This document shows positions 17,514 through 24,561 of a stretch of 64,000 nucleotides of DNA, piece after piece. Positions within the stretch are counted from its first letter, which is position 1, and the number at the start of each line of letters is the position of its first letter. A program made the position numbers and the translations under genes. The notes beneath the pieces are model-generated. The model saw only the letters and a program-made list of their open reading frames with translations. It did not search any database and was not told where the DNA came from. The DNA lies in the NCBI RefSeq assembly GCF_002025705.1, contig NZ_CP018846.1, forward strand, positions 2,781,501 through 2,845,500, written 5' to 3'. Origin of the DNA: Pseudomonas putida (GTDB lineage: Bacteria; Pseudomonadota; Gammaproteobacteria; Pseudomonadales; Pseudomonadaceae).

Positions 17514-18401
17514 ATGACCGCCTCACCCTTGCTGACTGCGTTTCTCCCCCTGGCCTTGGGCATCATCATGCTCGGTCTCGGGTTGTCCCTGACGCTGGCC
17601 GACTTCGCCCGCGTGGTGAAATACCCGAAACCGGTGGTGATCGGCCTGTGTTGCCAGATCCTGCTGTTGCCGCTGATCTGCTTCCTGATCGCCAATGGTT
17701 TTGGCCTGGAATCGGCGCTGGCCGTCGGCCTGATGTTGCTGGCAGCCTCCCCCGGCGGCACCACCGCCAACCTGTTCAGCCACCTGGCCCACGGTGATGT
17801 GGCGCTGAACATCACCCTGACAGCGGTCAATTCGTTGATCGCGATCCTCACCATGCCGCTGCTGGTGAACCTGTCACTGGCTTGGTTCATGGCGTCGGAC
17901 CAAGCCATCCCACTGCAATTTGCCAAGGTCATGCAGGTGTTCGCCATCGTCCTGCTGCCTGTGGCCCTGGGCATGCTGATCCGCCGCTGGGCACCACGCT
18001 TTGCCACCCGCATGGAAAAACCGATGAAGCTGGTGGCGGCACTGTTCCTGGCATTCACCATTGTCCTGGCCCTGGCCAAGGACTGGCAGACCGTCGTCGA
18101 ATATGCACCGGTGGTGGGCCTGGCAGCCTTGCTGTTCAACCTGGTCAGCCTGGCGCTCGGCTACTGGGTGCCACGCCTGCTGAGCATCCCCAAGCGCCAG
18201 GCCATCGCCATCGGCATGGAAATCGGCATCCACAACGGCACCCTGGCCATTGCCCTGGCGCTGAGCCCATCGCTGCTGAACAACGCCACCATGGCCGTGC
18301 CAGCCGCGCTGTACAGCCTGATCATGTTCTTCACCGCAGCCGGTTTTGGCTGGTGGGTCAGCCGCGGTCGCGTGGCAGCCGCGCCTGCAACTGGCGCTTG
18401 A
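17514..18401 (+). CDS. Bile acid:sodium symporter family (BASS) transporter
   Basis: A 295-residue membrane protein with nine or ten hydrophobic segments. It has the diagnostic ASPGGTTANLFSHLAHGDVALN crossover region (residues ~81-102) and GMEIGIHNGTLAIAL later on, both of which form the sodium sites. Such proteins carry organic anions such as keto acids, pantoate or bile acids. Start 17514 is preferred because the upstream extension adds a non-hydrophobic leader. Its 3' end overlaps the convergent CrtZ-like gene by 44 bases. Confidence 0.87.
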   Translation: MTASPLLTAFLPLALGIIMLGLGLSLTLADFARVVKYPKPVVIGLCCQILLLPLICFLIANGFGLESALAVGLMLLAASPGGTTANLFSHLAHGDVALNITLTAVNSLIAILTMPLLVNLSLAWFMASDQAIPLQFAKVMQVFAIVLLPVALGMLIRRWAPRFATRMEKPMKLVAALFLAFTIVLALAKDWQTVVEYAPVVGLAALLFNLVSLALGYWVPRLLSIPKRQAIAIGMEIGIHNGTLAIALALSPSLLNNATMAVPAALYSLIMFFTAAGFGWWVSRGRVAAAPATGA

Positions 18402-18831
18402 GAACCTTCAGCGGCGGCGCATAGAAGAAGCCGAACGAGACGCTGCCCGTGCGCCCTTTCACGGCGTGATGCAGCTGATGGGCGCGGTGCAGGCGCTTGA
18501 GGTAACGATTGACCGGCCGCGGCCTGCGCGGCCAATGCCGGTGAAAGAAGCCATCGTGGGCCAGCACGTAAAGCACCCCATACCCGGCCACGCCAGCACC
18601 CACCCACTGCAATGGCGCATGGCCGGCCTTGCCCAGGGCGACCAGCGCCGTGGCAATTAGGCCCAGCGCCACCAGGTACAGGTCGTTGGTTTCCAGCATG
18701 CCCAGCTGTGGCTCATGGTGCGATCGGTGCAGCCACCAGCCCCAGCCATGCATGATGTACTTGTGAGCCAGCGTGCCGACACCTTCCATGGCCACCAGGG
18801 TGCCGAGCAACACGGCGAGATTGAACAGCAT
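18358..18831 (-). CDS. CrtZ-like beta-carotene hydroxylase
   Basis: A 157-residue fatty acid hydroxylase-superfamily membrane protein. It has the full set of di-iron histidines: His23/His28 (HKYIMH), His35/38/39 (HRSHH), His92/97/99 (HDGFFHRH) and His115/118/121/122 (HRAHQLHH). This spacing matches CrtZ, which 3-hydroxylates beta-ionone rings. No crtE, crtB, crtI or crtY is in the window, so the substrate may be something other than a carotenoid. The start at 18831 is the first ATG giving a membrane-anchored N-terminus. Confidence 0.82.
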   Translation of the reverse strand: MLFNLAVLLGTLVAMEGVGTLAHKYIMHGWGWWLHRSHHEPQLGMLETNDLYLVALGLIATALVALGKAGHAPLQWVGAGVAGYGVLYVLAHDGFFHRHWPRRPRPVNRYLKRLHRAHQLHHAVKGRTGSVSFGFFYAPPLKVLKRQLQARLPRDRG

Positions 18832-19006
18832 GTAACGGTCCGGGGTATGGCGGAGAATGGCGCAAGGGTACCGATTACCCAGGTTTATTTCCATGCAGCC
18901 GTGACAGGGTGTAGGGCATTTCCGGATGAATCCCTTGTCATGTTTTTGCCCTTGACCCTGTGTAGCTGGCGGCGTAAGGTCCGCCCCGCAATTTCGCATC
19001 CCTTAA

Positions 19007-19201
19007 CAGGAGTCCTGCTTTGGACAGTAGCCCCAGTCGCTTGCGACAGGCCCACACGGCGAACTAGTCCGGCAGTTGCCTGCCACTGTCTCGCCAATTA
19101 GCCAGACGGTGGATTTCCCCAGCCTTTGAAGGCTGTCCTCCTCTTTCCCTTTCGTGGTCCTGCGCATTTTCTGGTTATTCAACCGTGCGGGCGTGTGCCC
19201 G
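19007..19201 (+). promoter_or_regulatory. Structured 5' leader of mgtC (candidate regulatory RNA)
   Basis: The gap before mgtC (18832-19216) is rich in hairpins. CAGGAGTCCTG is at 19007. A closing helix GACAGT (19023) with ACTGTC (19085) encloses GTCGC-TT-GCGAC and GGCAG-TTGC-CTGCC. CAGCCTT-TG-AAGGCTG follows at 19120, and CGGGC-GTGT-GCCCG at 19188 ends 6 bases before the GAGG ribosome binding site. It does not match the M-box consensus as I remember it. Cis-regulation by Mg2+ or another cue is inferred from the gene and the folding potential. Confidence 0.5.
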
Positions 19202-19216
19202 TGAAAGAGGTTTGCT

Positions 19217-19930
19217 ATGGATTGGAAAGTCTTTCTGCTGCGCGTCGGCATTGCCCTGCTGCTGGGCGCCCTGATCGGTGCCGAGCGCCAACTGCGTCAG
19301 CGCCTGACCGGGCTGCGCACCAACGCGCTGGTCAGCACCGGTGCCTGCCTGTTCGTGCTGATGACCCAGGCAGTACCGGGCATGGCCCCTACCGACGCCT
19401 CCCGGGTTGCCGCTTACGTGGTGTCGGGTATCGGTTTTCTCGGGGGTGGGGTCATCATGCGTGACGGTTTCAATGTGCGCGGGCTGAACACCGCCGCGAC
19501 CCTCTGGTGCACCGCTGCCGTCGGCGTGCTTTGCAGCCTCGGGCTGCTGCTGGAAGCGGCCCTGGGCAGCCTGATGGTGCTGTGTGCCAACATCCTGCTG
19601 CGCGACATCGCCCAGCGTCTCGATCGCCAGGAAGTCCTGCCGGCCAGCGAGGTCGAACAGCACTACGAAGTGCGCATCGTCTGCCGTGCCGAGGATGAAA
19701 TCCAGGTACGCAGCCTGATGCTGCACAGCCTGGGCGACCCGCAACTGCGCCTGCAATCGCTGCACAGCGAGGACCTGGCCAACCCGGCACGCCTGGAAGT
19801 GCGCGCCGAACTGCTCGGCAACCCACAGGCCTCGGCGCAACTGGAACGCCTGGTCAGCCGGGTGAGCCTGGAAAAAGGCGTAAGTTCGGTACGCTGGCAG
19901 TTGCAGCCACAGGTACTGGCAGCGGACTAA
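19217..19930 (+). CDS. mgtC: MgtC/SapB family protein
   Basis: A 237-residue inner-membrane protein. The MgtC core covers residues ~1-135: LLLGALIGAERQLRQRLTGLRT, then a GIGFLGGGVIMRD motif and NTAATLWCTAAVG. A cytosolic C-terminal ACT-like domain (~150-230) follows. MgtC proteins help cells survive low Mg2+ and modulate F-ATPase or phosphate/K+ homeostasis. AAGAGG precedes the ATG. Its stop overlaps the dksA2 stop by three bases on the other strand. Confidence 0.88.
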   Translation: MDWKVFLLRVGIALLLGALIGAERQLRQRLTGLRTNALVSTGACLFVLMTQAVPGMAPTDASRVAAYVVSGIGFLGGGVIMRDGFNVRGLNTAATLWCTAAVGVLCSLGLLLEAALGSLMVLCANILLRDIAQRLDRQEVLPASEVEQHYEVRIVCRAEDEIQVRSLMLHSLGDPQLRLQSLHSEDLANPARLEVRAELLGNPQASAQLERLVSRVSLEKGVSSVRWQLQPQVLAAD

Positions 19931-20337
19931 CGCTCATCGCGCAGGTGCCGCTCCTTCTGTTCCTGGCGCTCCTTGGCTTCGATGCACAACGTTGCCGTGG
20001 GGCGCAGCAGCAGGCGGCGCAGGCCAATCGGCTCACCGGTTTCCTCGCACCAGCCATATTCACCACGGGCCAGGCGCTCCAGCGCCTGGTCGATCTTGTC
20101 GAGCAGCTTCTTCTCCCGCTCCAGTGAGCGCAGCCGCCATTGCCTTTCTTCTTCCGCACTGCCGATGTCAGCCGGGTCGCTGTGCACTTCCTGTTCGCGC
20201 AGGGCCTGGAATTCCTCGTCGATGCGCGCTTGCAAGTCAAAGCGTTGGTCAAACAACAGCGTGCGGAAGAATTGCTGTTGTACCTCGTTCATGTAGGCTG
20301 CTGGAGCCTGGCGCAGCAGTTCGTCTTCAGTCATCAA
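19927..20337 (-). CDS. dksA2: DksA2-type zinc-independent RNA polymerase regulator
   Basis: A 136-residue DksA/TraR protein: coiled coil (~25-90) with the tip DPADIGS, then a globular C-terminus. The four zinc-finger positions are Cys97, Thr100, Cys118, Ala121, with canonical spacing, so two of the four Cys ligands are missing. This C-T-C-A pattern is what I recall for P. aeruginosa DksA2, which works without zinc and is made during zinc starvation. The usual tip motif DxxDxA reads DPADIG here. A Zur-like box lies just upstream. The first or second Met could be the start. Confidence 0.88.
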   Translation of the reverse strand: MMTEDELLRQAPAAYMNEVQQQFFRTLLFDQRFDLQARIDEEFQALREQEVHSDPADIGSAEEERQWRLRSLEREKKLLDKIDQALERLARGEYGWCEETGEPIGLRRLLLRPTATLCIEAKERQEQKERHLRDER

Positions 20338-20363
20338 GGCAGTCTCGCTTGGCTGGAAACAAT

Positions 20364-20384
20364 AAATGTTACGTTATAACTATT
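20364..20384 (-). promoter_or_regulatory. Zur-like operator upstream of dksA2
   Basis: AAATGTTA-CGT-TATAACTATT closely matches the gamma-proteobacterial Zur palindrome I recall (AAATGTTA-TAN-TATAACATTT): the first half is identical and the second retains TATAAC. It sits 27 bases before the dksA2 ATG and could overlap its promoter. Zinc-dependent repression is inferred from this and from known Zur control of dksA2 in P. aeruginosa. Confidence 0.65.
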
Positions 20385-20444
20385 GCATTGCAACCCCTGC
20401 GCTTCACTCGGCCGGCTAATGCCCACCCATGAAAGGACCAAACA

Positions 20445-20951
20445 ATGCGCATACGCCCTGCTCTGCTTGCTGACATCCCACAACTGATTGCAGTCGAGCA
20501 GTCAGCCGCCCAGGCGTTCCTGCAGCTACCGGACCTTGCCTGGTTGGCCGCCGCCGAAGGGCTGGATGAAGGGGCGCACAACGCCTTCATCACCGCCAGT
20601 GGCTGCTGGGTGGCCGAGGATGATCAGGGGGACGCACTGGGTTTCGTGTGCCTGAGCCTTGAAGGCCAGGCGCTGCACATTCACGAGCTTTCGGTGCGGC
20701 TGCAGTCGCAGGGCCAAGGGATCGGCAGGCAACTGCTGGACCAGGCTTGTGCCGTGGCGCGGCATAGGGGTGCCCTGGAGCTGACCTTGACCACATTCAC
20801 GCAAGTGCCCTGGAATGGCCCCTTCTATGCGAGGTACGGCTTCGAGGTCCTCAACCAACAGCAAATCGGGGCAAGGTTGCAGGGCATTCTGGCTACAGAG
20901 CGCGCGCATGGCCTGTCAGGGCGTTGTGCGATGCGCCTGCCGTTGGTGTGA
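20445..20951 (+). CDS. GNAT family N-acetyltransferase
   Basis: A 168-residue GCN5-related acetyltransferase. It starts IRPALLADIPQLIAVEQSA, continues with GFVCLSLEGQALHIHELSV (beta strands 4-5), has the acetyl-CoA pyrophosphate loop QSQGQGIGRQLLDQA, and ends with WNGPFYARYGFEVL. The acceptor is unknown. It is divergent from dksA2, with the Zur-like box between them, so it may share that control. Confidence 0.85.
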   Translation: MRIRPALLADIPQLIAVEQSAAQAFLQLPDLAWLAAAEGLDEGAHNAFITASGCWVAEDDQGDALGFVCLSLEGQALHIHELSVRLQSQGQGIGRQLLDQACAVARHRGALELTLTTFTQVPWNGPFYARYGFEVLNQQQIGARLQGILATERAHGLSGRCAMRLPLV

Positions 20952-20968
20952 CGGTTACTACGCGAATT

Positions 20969-21949
20969 CTAAAGTGGCTGTTTTTGAGCCAGGCATACAG
21001 AGAGCGCTTCGTCGCGCTTGAGCAATTCATCCTGCAGATGCTGCAACTGCCTACCCTGCTCTGTGCAAATGGCGCGATTGTCTTCCAGGCTTTGCGCTTG
21101 CGCCTGCAATTGCCGGCGCATTTCATCGCTGGCGCCTTGTGCTTGCGCAAGGATTGTCCGCAAGCCCTGGATCTGCGCATCGCGCTGTTCCAGCAACTCG
21201 TCCTTGACCATGCATTCACTGTTGGCCTGCCGATGCTCGCCGAGCATTCGCTCGTTGTCGCGGTGCAGGCGGGTCAGCTCGTCCTGCTTGACGATCATGC
21301 CTTGCTGCAACTGGCGCAGCTCCACTTGCAACTGTTGAGTCTGCGCTTCGTGGCGGCGCTGGTCCTGCTCGCGCTGCTCGCGGCTGGCGCTGCGGTAATG
21401 CTCAAGCGCGTCACGGGCATGGCGGTGTTTGTCTTCCAGCGAGCGAACCTGCTCTTCCTTGTCGGCCAGGCGCACCTGCATTTCACCCAGTGACTGATTG
21501 AGGCTGGCGCTGCGCAACTGCTCGGTTTGCAGCGAGTTCTGTGCGGTCACCAGGCGTTCGGACTCGGCTGCCAGCGCAGCGGCCTGGATCTGCTGTTGCT
21601 GATGAGCGGCTGCCAGCGCCTGCTGCGCCAGTTGCAACTGAGCCTCGAGCTGTTCGCGTTGCTCATTGAACGCGGCTTCGGCCTGCTCGACCCGGGCATC
21701 GCCTTCTTCCTGCACCTGTGCGGCCAATTGCGACACCAGCCTGGTCAGCGAATCGCTGAGCGCAGCCTGGCCTTGCAGGGCGGCTGGCTTATGCCCTTCC
21801 AGTTCTTTCAGGTAGCGATGAATAGTGGTCTTTGAACCTGTATTGCCCAACTCGATACGTACTGCATCGATGCTGGGGTACTCCCCCCGGGCAATCAGCA
21901 CTTGCCGCGCCTGCTGCACTACCGCCTTGTTGATACCGCCCCGGGCCAT
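20969..21949 (-). CDS. KfrA-like coiled-coil DNA-binding protein
   Basis: A 326-residue protein. Residues 1-55 are a KfrA N-terminal DNA-binding domain (INKAVVQQARQVLIARGEYP, then GNTGSKTTIHRYLKEL). The rest (~70-320) is an almost uninterrupted Gln/Glu/Leu-rich coiled coil. KfrA proteins from plasmids bind their own promoter and act in partitioning or as filament-like factors. This copy is apparently chromosomal, with TACG-type repeats just upstream that could be its operator. Its 3' end lies 17 bases from the convergent GNAT gene. Confidence 0.85.
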   Translation of the reverse strand: MARGGINKAVVQQARQVLIARGEYPSIDAVRIELGNTGSKTTIHRYLKELEGHKPAALQGQAALSDSLTRLVSQLAAQVQEEGDARVEQAEAAFNEQREQLEAQLQLAQQALAAAHQQQQIQAAALAAESERLVTAQNSLQTEQLRSASLNQSLGEMQVRLADKEEQVRSLEDKHRHARDALEHYRSASREQREQDQRRHEAQTQQLQVELRQLQQGMIVKQDELTRLHRDNERMLGEHRQANSECMVKDELLEQRDAQIQGLRTILAQAQGASDEMRRQLQAQAQSLEDNRAICTEQGRQLQHLQDELLKRDEALSVCLAQKQPL

Positions 21950-21958
21950 GTTTGCTCC

Positions 21959-21997
21959 TACGATTTCGTAACATGATACGTACTATGTAATTACGTA
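21959..21997 (-). promoter_or_regulatory. Candidate operator of the KfrA-like gene
   Basis: TACGATTTCGTA (palindrome, 21959) is followed by TACGTA at 21977 and again at 21992, 15 bases apart, in the promoter region of the KfrA-like gene. Repeated TACG half-sites suggest cooperative binding, probably autoregulatory as for plasmid KfrA. Inference only. Confidence 0.45.
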
Positions 21998-22280
21998 GGG
22001 ATTTTGTTCCTATAGATAGGAAATTTCAAGTGAAATCTAAGGCTTAATAATCACGGCTTATCGCATGTGAATGATAAAAAAGTGCGCTTTGAGGATGTTG
22101 ATCCGGGGGCTCAGTACGGTAGGCGCGCAAACAGCCCGATAAGCAGATTCGATATCTCATTAAGCATTTCCCAGAGGCGCTGGCTGCCGGGCACGCCTTA
22201 CAGTCAGCTGCCGTCGAAATCCGGCGAGGTGGTTCTCCATCAGGACTACTCACCACTACAAGAACAAAAGGTGATCCCCC

Positions 22281-22640
22281 ATGCTCAAGCCCACTGTCGA
22301 CACCTGCGTCGACGTCAAAGACTGGATCGACAGCCGCCCTGTCTCGCCTTATCAGTGGCTGATCCTGTCACTGTGCTTTCTGATCGTGCTGTTCGATGGC
22401 TTCGACGTTGCTGTCATGGGCTTCATCGCCCCTTCGCTGATGCAGGACTGGGAGCTATCGCGTGCTGCATTCGGCCCGGTGATGAGCGCTGGCATGGTCG
22501 GCCTGGCACTTGGCGCACTCACCGCTGGGACCTACGCCGACCGCCTGGGGCGCGAGAAAGTGCTGCTGATGGCCGTTATGTTCACTGGCTTCAACATGGG
22601 CTCGGGGTTGGGCGGTTCCTCGCAGCCTGGTTGATCCTTC
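22281..22640 (+). pseudogene. Truncated aromatic-acid MFS transporter (PcaK/BenK type)
   Basis: 117 in-frame residues reproduce the N-terminus of the AAHS family: VSPYQWLILSLCFLIVLFDGFDVAVMGFIAPSL, then GALTAGTYADRLGREKVLL. Frame is then lost. In another frame the text continues RFLAAWLILQHGWP, a segment normally about 100 residues later, and stops. An internal deletion of roughly 80-100 codons plus frameshift therefore explains it. Full proteins are ~440 residues, so only the first three helices remain and it is not expected to function. A good start with AAGGTGATCCCC upstream survives. Confidence 0.8.
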
Positions 22641-22654
22641 AGCACGGCTGGCCA

Positions 22655-22820
22655 CGGTGCCCAGGTAGGCACGCGGCTCGTGCAGCGGCGCTGTCAGTTC
22701 GCTGCGTAGCAGACGGACGAAGGTGTCCTGAGCTGCTCACGGTTGCCTAGCCAGCGGCGCAGCAGGCTCACTATCCAGCTGTGGTGCGCTAGGTAGAGGT
22801 CTGCGATGGCGCCATGGTCT
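22655..22820 (-). pseudogene. FecI-like ECF sigma factor fragment
   Basis: On the minus strand the translation reads IADLYLAHHSWIVSLLRRWLG, then a frameshift, then DTFVRLLRSEL and LHEPRAYLGT. This is the sigma-2 region of a FecI/FpvI-type iron-starvation sigma factor. It has no intact start, a frameshift near the middle and a break at 22655, where it abuts the MFS remnant. The sigma-4 region and the anti-sigma and receptor partners are absent. It is too short and broken to appear as an open frame. Confidence 0.75.
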
Positions 22821-23056
22821 CGCTGGCTTGTTCATGCGAGTCAGTATCTCTTCTCGTACTGAGGCTAATGGCGTATGTGGAATTTTTGCTCCGAGAGTCC
22901 GCGATACACCTTGTTACGTCTAATGGCTAAAAAAATCAGATTTAGCCCCTTTCTTGTAGGGCATTTCCCAAAGATACTGCTGACAACCGTTTTTCGTTGC
23001 ACATGATCAATGTGGATTCTAGTCTCGGCCAGTCGCTGCCAATTCAGCGATCGGTT
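22821..23056. other. Non-coding, AT-richer stretch
   Basis: No convincing gene on either strand. Base composition is more AT-rich than the neighbours (TGGCTAAAAAAATCAG, CCGTTTTTCGTTG). It lies between the decayed sigma fragment and the structured leader of the small-gene cluster and looks like leftover DNA of an old insertion or deletion. Confidence 0.4.
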
Positions 23057-23175
23057 TTGACAGACTGTAGACGTTGTCTTCATGTGCACACTTTTATGGT
23101 GGCTGTACGTGCGGGCACCCTCTGGTGCGCCGAGTGCCAACGTCTCGGTCTGTCAACCCGCGTACAGCTGCCACC
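23057..23175 (+). promoter_or_regulatory. Structured leader/promoter element before DUF3077-type genes
   Basis: Two interleaved pairings are visible. TTGACAGAC (23057) is the exact reverse complement of GTCTGTCAA (23148). GGTGGCTGTACG (23098) pairs with CGTACAGCTGCCACC (23161) around an inner hairpin GGCACC-CTCT-GGTGC. A further TTGACA-like -35 (GTTTGACAGC, 23180) follows. From memory, very similar text precedes many small DUF3077 genes in Pseudomonas, suggesting a mobile or conserved regulatory cassette. A short open frame here (22997-23203) is probably spurious. Confidence 0.55.
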
Positions 23176-23230
23176 TCATTGTTTGACAGCAAGGCCGTGG
23201 TAGCTCCACTTATCTACGTTGGAGTTCCGC

Positions 23231-23473
23231 ATGCTCAAAATCGTCCCCGATCCACCTCACAATCTCCACTCCCTCGAAGACGCGTTGATGATGGCGGCTG
23301 ACTACGCACTCTGTGCGGAAGTCGTCGCCCAGCAGGCGATGTTGATGCAGCCCAAATCCCCTGTGTCGATATTGATCATGACGTCAATGCACGAACTTGA
23401 AGCCCTGCGCAAATTGCTCGAATCGGTGCTGGTTCAAATTCAAAAACCAGCGGATCCGCAGATGGTGCAGTAA
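23231..23473 (+). CDS. Small Pseudomonas protein next to DUF3077 genes
   Basis: An 80-residue helical protein beginning MLKIVPDPPHNLHSLEDAL, then MAADYALCAEVVAQQAMLM and HELEALRKLLESVLVQIQK. It has no signal peptide or known catalytic motif. From memory, this family is common in Pseudomonas genomes behind the structured element seen upstream (GGAGTTCCGC precedes the ATG). It is 43 bases from the next gene, so co-transcribed. Function unknown; a helical-hairpin binding protein is a guess. Confidence 0.75.
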   Translation: MLKIVPDPPHNLHSLEDALMMAADYALCAEVVAQQAMLMQPKSPVSILIMTSMHELEALRKLLESVLVQIQKPADPQMVQ

Positions 23474-23516
23474 TCCGCGCCAGCCCAGCCAGCTCCAACT
23501 TCAGGGAGATCAAACA

Positions 23517-23783
23517 ATGACCATCGAAGAAAACAAGTTCACAGTCGGTAAAACCACCTTCTACCAAGGTGAAAACCAGAGCCACCCTCTCTTCCGCATC
23601 GAACCCGGCATCCCCTGCCAAAGCGCCCGTGAACAGGCATCGGAACTGATGGGCTACGCCCGCGACCTTTCCATCGACGGCCTGATGGAAGAAAAGCCCC
23701 AACTGATCTGGGCCTCACACTACCTCTGCGCCCTGGCAAAGGCTCTGCTCGACGATGCCGAACTGGGCATGATGAAAGACTGA
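23517..23783 (+). CDS. DUF3077 family protein
   Basis: An 88-residue protein with HPLFRIEPGIPCQSAREQASELMGYARDL and a C-terminal helix IWASHYLCALAKALLDDAE, the DUF3077 pattern. GGGAG precedes the ATG at 23517. It is the middle gene of a three-gene small cluster. Function unknown; the pattern of two helices with a conserved small middle loop is shared with the gene at 23883. Confidence 0.8.
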   Translation: MTIEENKFTVGKTTFYQGENQSHPLFRIEPGIPCQSAREQASELMGYARDLSIDGLMEEKPQLIWASHYLCALAKALLDDAELGMMKD

Positions 23784-23882
23784 AACCGAAACACACGCCC
23801 CAGTGGGAGCCGCGCTTGCCGGAGACGAGCTACAACGCGGTCCCTGCAATCCAAGCGCCTGAACCCTCAGGAGAACTCAAAA

Positions 23883-24152
23883 ATGCCGCGAGACATGACA
23901 TCTAACAGTGCGAGCGCCAACTATCTGAACCAATGCAACAAATCGTCCCAACGACTATTCACCGCTATCAACGAGTTACCCTCCACCCAAACTAGAGAAC
24001 AGGCCTCGAAATTAATGGACTGTTCCCGCTACCTCAACCACACCGGCGTCATATTGGGTGACCACCGAAGGGTCGCAGCATCCCATCACCTCAATACAAT
24101 GATATTTGCCCTGCTGGATGAACTTGAAGCCGGTAGCTCCCCGACGCCCTAG
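23883..24152 (+). CDS. DUF3077-like paralogue
   Basis: An 89-residue protein that resembles the preceding gene: TREQASKLMDCSRYLNHTG aligns with its AREQASELMGYARDLSIDG, and AASHHLNTMIFALLDELE with its ASHYLCALAKALLDDAE. So it is a diverged tandem copy. AGGAGAACTC precedes the ATG. A worn REP-like palindrome (gtgggagccgcgcttgccgg) separates it from the gene before. Codon use looks less GC-rich than the core genes. Function unknown. Confidence 0.72.
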   Translation: MPRDMTSNSASANYLNQCNKSSQRLFTAINELPSTQTREQASKLMDCSRYLNHTGVILGDHRRVAASHHLNTMIFALLDELEAGSSPTP

Positions 24153-24353
24153 GTTTTATGCGTACGGGATAACCGAATGTACTAACTGCGAGAGCGAACA
24201 TTCTCGAATATGCAACAGCGGCAATTCAGATGAAGATAGCTGCGTCTAGAGAACCACCCAAAACCTAGACCCAGATCGCTGGACTTCGCCTTTATCCACT
24301 GCCAAAGTAGGGGAAATCTCACGGACGAGCCCATAATCAAGCAAGGCGATTCT

Positions 24354-24548
24354 ATGGCAATCGATTCTGGTCTGGTCCGCATCCTCCGTGCTTTCGCATC
24401 ATTCAATCAACGCATTTTCTTGCGCCGCCTCAACAAGGAAGAGGTCAACCTCATCGACCACTTCCGCACCCTGCCTGAGCGCGACCGGATCGCCGTGCGA
24501 TACATGTGCACGGCGATTCACAAGACTTCAATGGAAAAGCCCGAATGA
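24354..24548 (+). CDS. Small hypothetical protein
   Basis: A 64-residue protein ending in LIDHFRTLPERDRIAVRYMCTAIHKTS, a helix pattern I have seen in short Pseudomonas proteins related to the dimerisation part of small HTH regulators. No HTH itself is present. AAGGCGATTCT precedes the ATG. It converges on tenA with 13 bases between stops. Function unknown. Confidence 0.6.
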   Translation: MAIDSGLVRILRAFASFNQRIFLRRLNKEEVNLIDHFRTLPERDRIAVRYMCTAIHKTSMEKPE

Positions 24549-24561
24549 AAGCAGCCTGGCC

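Noticed and set aside
19007..19201. M-box (ykoK) or yybP-ykoY riboswitch before mgtC
   Set aside because: The conserved cores of these classes as I remember them are not visible, so it is reported only as an unclassified structured leader.
22997..23203. 68-codon plus-strand frame with a CAEC motif in the small-gene leader
   Set aside because: It coincides exactly with the inverted-repeat leader whose base pairing explains the sequence; no ribosome binding site. Probably an artefact often annotated as hypothetical.
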